In this document: positions 61,558 to 64,000 of the stretch, in pieces
Numbering within the stretch: position 1 is the first letter of the stretch
Layout of the letters: each line of letters begins with the position of its first letter
Assembly (NCBI GenBank): GCA_963675655.1
Contig: OY776489.1
Location: 868,001-932,000, forward strand
Direction: 5' to 3'
DNA: 64,000 nucleotides
Source: CAXXOK01 sp963675655
Lineage (GTDB): Bacteria; Bacillota; Clostridia; Christensenellales; Aristaeellaceae
Notes under the pieces: model-generated
What the model saw: the letters and a program-made list of their open reading frames with translations, nothing else
Database searches by the model: none
What the model was told of the DNA's origin: nothing
Translations under genes and position numbers: made by a program

Positions 61558-62418
61558 ATGGATTGTATTCAAAGTATACAAAAGGCAATCGAATATATGG
61601 AGAGCCACTTGTTGGATAAAATCAGCTATGAAGGTGTAGCAAAGCAGCTAAATATATCCAACTATCATTTTCACAGACTATTCAGTATGATTACTGGAAT
61701 AACGGCAAATGAGTATATTCGAAGTCGAAGACTTTCAATGGCAGGTCAGGAATTGATTATGTCTGACAAGAAGGTAATAGATATTGCATTTAAGTATGGC
61801 TACGAAACTCCTGAAAGTTTCACAAAGGCATTTACTAGGTTTCATGGAGTAACACCCAACAAGGCTAAACGTTCAGGAACCAAGTTGCATTCCTTCAATC
61901 GCCTTGTAATAAAAATAAAGTTGGAGGGCGGTACGGTTATGGATTATACAATCGTAGGAATGGAAAAGTTTCAGTTGCTTGCAAAGGTACAGGCGTTTCG
62001 GAATACGTCTGTTTCAGAGAAGGGAAATACGGAGATACCAGACTTTTGGAAACAATGTGGTGCAGATGGTACATTTGATATTCTTAAAAAGCATTCTAAA
62101 ACACATGATACCTATGGTGTTTGTGCTCCGATTTCCAAGGAAGAAACTCATTTTAACTATGGCATTGGTATGCCGTATGATGGTGGAAGCATTCCGGAAG
62201 GGTTTCGTGTTTGGGATGTGACCCCTACCCTTTGGGCAGTATTTAAGTGCATCGGATCAGACGGTACGTGCATTGGAGAGACATGGGATCGGATTTTCAA
62301 AGAGTTTTTACCATGCTCGGAATATAACATGTTGGACGATACTGATTTTGAATTGTATTCGGAGAACAACTCTCCTGACTGTTTTTGTGAAATTTGGATA
62401 CCAGTAGAGAAAAAATAG
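61558..62418 (+). CDS. AraC-family regulator with GyrI-like domain, AT-rich, likely acquired
   Basis: A 286-residue regulator with an N-terminal AraC domain (ISYEGVAKQLNISNYHFHRLF, VIDIAFKYGYETPESFTKAF, GVTPNKAKR) and a C-terminal GyrI/Rob-like effector domain (YTIVGMEKFQLLAKVQAF, EFLPCSEYNMLDDTDFELYS). ATG 61558 lies behind GAGGTGAG. Codon use is AT-rich, unlike the surrounding genes, and the gene lies between direct repeats and between a tRNA and an integrase, so it was probably brought in by transfer. Confidence 0.92.
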   Translation: MDCIQSIQKAIEYMESHLLDKISYEGVAKQLNISNYHFHRLFSMITGITANEYIRSRRLSMAGQELIMSDKKVIDIAFKYGYETPESFTKAFTRFHGVTPNKAKRSGTKLHSFNRLVIKIKLEGGTVMDYTIVGMEKFQLLAKVQAFRNTSVSEKGNTEIPDFWKQCGADGTFDILKKHSKTHDTYGVCAPISKEETHFNYGIGMPYDGGSIPEGFRVWDVTPTLWAVFKCIGSDGTCIGETWDRIFKEFLPCSEYNMLDDTDFELYSENNSPDCFCEIWIPVEKK

Positions 62419-62478
62419 CGTTGCGTAAAATGAGAATAAGGTAGCGCTGAAACTTCTATGTAACCTCCGAATAAGCAT

Positions 62479-62503
62479 CCACCGGCCTAGCCGGTGGTTT
62501 TAA
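62479..62503 (+). terminator. Terminator after the AT-rich AraC gene
   Basis: CCACCGGC and GCCGGTGG pair around CTA; TTTTAATTTT follows. Confidence 0.8.
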
Positions 62504-62529
62504 TTTTCTCTTCAAATCTGCTTTTCTCA

Positions 62530-62586
62530 GCTCATAAAACGGCCTCATTTTCGCGTATGAACAGTTTGCTCATCAAGGCGGGCATT
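62530..62586. repeat. 57-bp direct repeat, right copy
   Basis: The matching copy of 61395-61451. Shorter relatives of its end (TTTGCTCAT..GCGGGCATT) recur near 62612, 62666 and 62701, for instance TCTGTTCATAAATCGTGCGG and TCTGCTAATAAACGCAAGG. Confidence 0.75.
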
Positions 62587-62704
62587 CTCGTATTTTATTG
62601 ATTAGCAGAAAATCTGTTCATAAATCGTGCGGGTTCGGGGCCATTTCGGTCGTCTTTGGGAACATTTGCTAATACGATGCTTTTTTCTCCCCCCCCCGAA
62701 TCTG

Positions 62705-62866
62705 CTAATAAACGCAAGGATGATTTACAAACTGGACGGACTGGAGAACTTTGGCGAGCAAGGATGTGTCCTTGGCCAGAGGTGCCGCCAGGGCGCTAAC
62801 ATCGGCGATGGGCGGTGCTGCTTGCACAGGAGCGGGATTACGGACAGGCGTCGGATTTGCGCGCAT
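62705..62866 (-). CDS. Possible small protein downstream of the integrase
   Basis: An open frame of 53 codons with ATG 62866 behind GGGAGGGTTGC, 12 bases after the integrase stop. The product starts MRANPTPVRNPAPVQAAPP, Pro/Ala-rich, and ends with a possible helix (LAAPLAKDTSLLAKVLQSV). The ribosome binding site and operon position support it; I recognise no family. Confidence 0.4.
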   Translation of the reverse strand: MRANPTPVRNPAPVQAAPPIADVSALAAPLAKDTSLLAKVLQSVQFVNHPCVY

Positions 62867-62878
62867 GCAACCCTCCCG

Positions 62879-64000
62879 CTAGAAGCTCGCTTCCATTTCC
62901 GAGGCAAGGTTCTTGCGATCCTCGTCCAGAATATGCGCGTATCGCTTCGTGACCATATCGGGTGTATTCCAGCCGCCGTCACCCTGTACCGCCTTCACGT
63001 CGCCTTTGGAGAGCTTCAGCTTAAGGCCTGCGCTTGTATGACGGATACTGTGGAATACGATGCCCTCCGCGGGAACATCCGGGTCGTTCATGGCGGTAAG
63101 AACGTCTTTGAAGCGTTGGTTCAGATGCTCTGTCATGATGGGTCGTCCGTTGGCCTGACAGATCATCAAACCATAATCCATATACTCGTCAGTGCCAAGT
63201 TCCTCCTTCAGCCTTTCCTGCATCCGGCGCAGGGTTTGCAGCTTCTGTGTAACGGTATCGGGCAGATAGACGTTGCGTATGCTGCCCTCGGTCTTGGGCT
63301 GTTTGAGGATGATGACCGTCCGTGTACAGGGGAACAGGTTCGGGAAACGGAACTTCACATCCATCTTCGGCAGCTTTTCCAGCAGGGTCTTGTCTACACG
63401 GTCAATCACACGGTCTATGTACAGCATCTGGTTATCCACATCGAAGCGTTCCCACTGTGTGCCGCCCACTTCGCCGCCGCGCATACAGCAGGCGAAGGAT
63501 AGCTGCATGGCGCAGTGCATCAGGTAATAATCGTAGATATCCGGGCGGTCGGTGAATTCCAGCACCTTGTGGAACTGCTCCGGCGTGAGTGCGTCGCGCT
63601 TTTTCTCCTTGTGCTCTGGGAGCGTTGCATTGAGAAACGGGTTTTTGGCGATGTACTCCCATTTGACCGCCTGATTGAAAGCGCAGCGCAGCACCTTGTG
63701 AATGTCATGGATGATCAACGGACTGATTTTCGAGCGTTCCATGCGGTTCATGCTGGCGGCGGGTTCCGCCGGATGCAGCAGAAAGTGATAGTAATCATCC
63801 ACTGTCTTGGTGCGGATGTTCCGCAGCGGCTTGTCGCCCATATAGGGATAAACGTAGTTTTCCAGCAAGCCCACATTGCCGTCGTAGGTGGAAGCCACCC
63901 ATCTCTTTTCACCGTATTTGTCAACAAACTCATACAAGAACTCACTGACGGTGAGATTGTTACGGTCAATATGGGTGTTTTCGGAAATCTCGTACTCAAG
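62879..64000 (-). CDS. Tyrosine recombinase (phage-type integrase), 5' end cut by window edge
   Basis: At least 373 residues are visible and the frame stays open to the right edge. An N-terminal SAM-like core-binding domain (TVSEFLYEFVDKYGEKRWVA, KSISPLIIHDIHKVLR-like stretch) is followed by the catalytic domain with Arg in CCMRGGEVGGTQWE, HxxR in HSIRHTSAGL, a GGW where the second His or Trp is expected, and the nucleophile Tyr in TKRYAHIL. All key residues are present. It probably inserts or excises an element at the tRNA-Arg gene 1.6 kb away. Confidence 0.92.
   Translation of the reverse strand, partial: LEYEISENTHIDRNNLTVSEFLYEFVDKYGEKRWVASTYDGNVGLLENYVYPYMGDKPLRNIRTKTVDDYYHFLLHPAEPAASMNRMERSKISPLIIHDIHKVLRCAFNQAVKWEYIAKNPFLNATLPEHKEKKRDALTPEQFHKVLEFTDRPDIYDYYLMHCAMQLSFACCMRGGEVGGTQWERFDVDNQMLYIDRVIDRVDKTLLEKLPKMDVKFRFPNLFPCTRTVIILKQPKTEGSIRNVYLPDTVTQKLQTLRRMQERLKEELGTDEYMDYGLMICQANGRPIMTEHLNQRFKDVLTAMNDPDVPAEGIVFHSIRHTSAGLKLKLSKGDVKAVQGDGGWNTPDMVTKRYAHILDEDRKNLASEMEASF

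Noticed and set aside
62690..62697. Run of C as a phase-variation tract
   Set aside because: It lies outside any gene or clear promoter, so length changes would have no visible effect.

Overview
The window looks like part of a chromosome from an anaerobic, saccharolytic member of the Clostridia (Bacillota), probably from a gut. Supporting signs are AGGAGG-type ribosome binding sites, consensus sigma-A promoters, CUT1 sugar ABC transporters paired with YesM/AraC two-component systems, desulfoferrodoxin, a CoA-disulfide reductase/rhodanese fusion and radical SAM proteins. The genes are GC-rich. The intergenic regulatory DNA around 37.4 kb and the AraC gene near 62 kb are clearly AT-richer.

Layout. 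0-7 kb: a sugar locus (GH66-type glucanase, two CUT1 permeases, binding protein) next to a divergent sensor kinase and AraC-type regulator. 7-10 kb: aldo/keto reductase and a CPA2 antiporter. 10-13.4 kb: a cobalamin riboswitch in front of a BtuFCD-like importer. 13.7-18 kb: superoxide reductase, a four-domain sulfur-transfer fusion and a GGDEF protein. 18.4-20.3 kb: a small membrane protein and a CYTH-CHAD protein. 20.4-21.6 kb: a mosaic of non-coding repeats with 352, 81 and 57 bp periods.

21.6-37.3 kb is the centrepiece, a roughly 15.8 kb bacterial microcompartment (BMC) operon on the minus strand. In transcription order it encodes a class II aldolase with a C-terminal encapsulation-like helix, a flavin disulfide reductase, a CoA-transferase-like pair, MtnK-type kinase, MtnA-type isomerase, PduL, PduP, PduS, a trimeric shell protein, two near-identical hexamer shell proteins, a RbsD/FucU mutarotase, DhaK-like and DhaL proteins, a LacI regulator and four EutN-type pentamers. 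The enzyme set fits a pathway from a 5-deoxypentose (or 5-methylthioribose) through the sugar 1-phosphate and ketose 1-phosphate to DHAP plus an aldehyde. The aldehyde would be oxidised inside the shell to acyl-CoA and acyl-phosphate. A divergent RbsABC-like sugar importer (37.7-41.5 kb) shares the regulatory region, which holds a perfect TTGACA-N17-TATAAT promoter and palindromic LacI-type operators.

41.7-44 kb: an autoregulated TetR with a chloramphenicol-acetyltransferase-like gene, and a MerR regulator. 44.3-50.3 kb: a BMP-family nucleoside ABC importer behind a purine-deaminase-like amidohydrolase. 50.6-51.8 kb: a radical SAM/SPASM protein. 52-58.2 kb: a second CUT1 sugar importer with its own two-component system. 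58.4-60.6 kb: a nucleoside phosphorylase and an AraC/GyrI-like regulator. 61.2 kb: tRNA-Arg(CCU). 61.3-64 kb: an AT-rich AraC gene between direct repeats and a tyrosine recombinase running off the edge, probably one end of an integrated element.

How the genes may work together (inference): nucleoside uptake, purine deamination and phosphorolysis, together with the dedicated sugar importer, could supply 5-deoxypentoses left over from radical-SAM chemistry to the microcompartment. Substrate identity is not proven by sequence.
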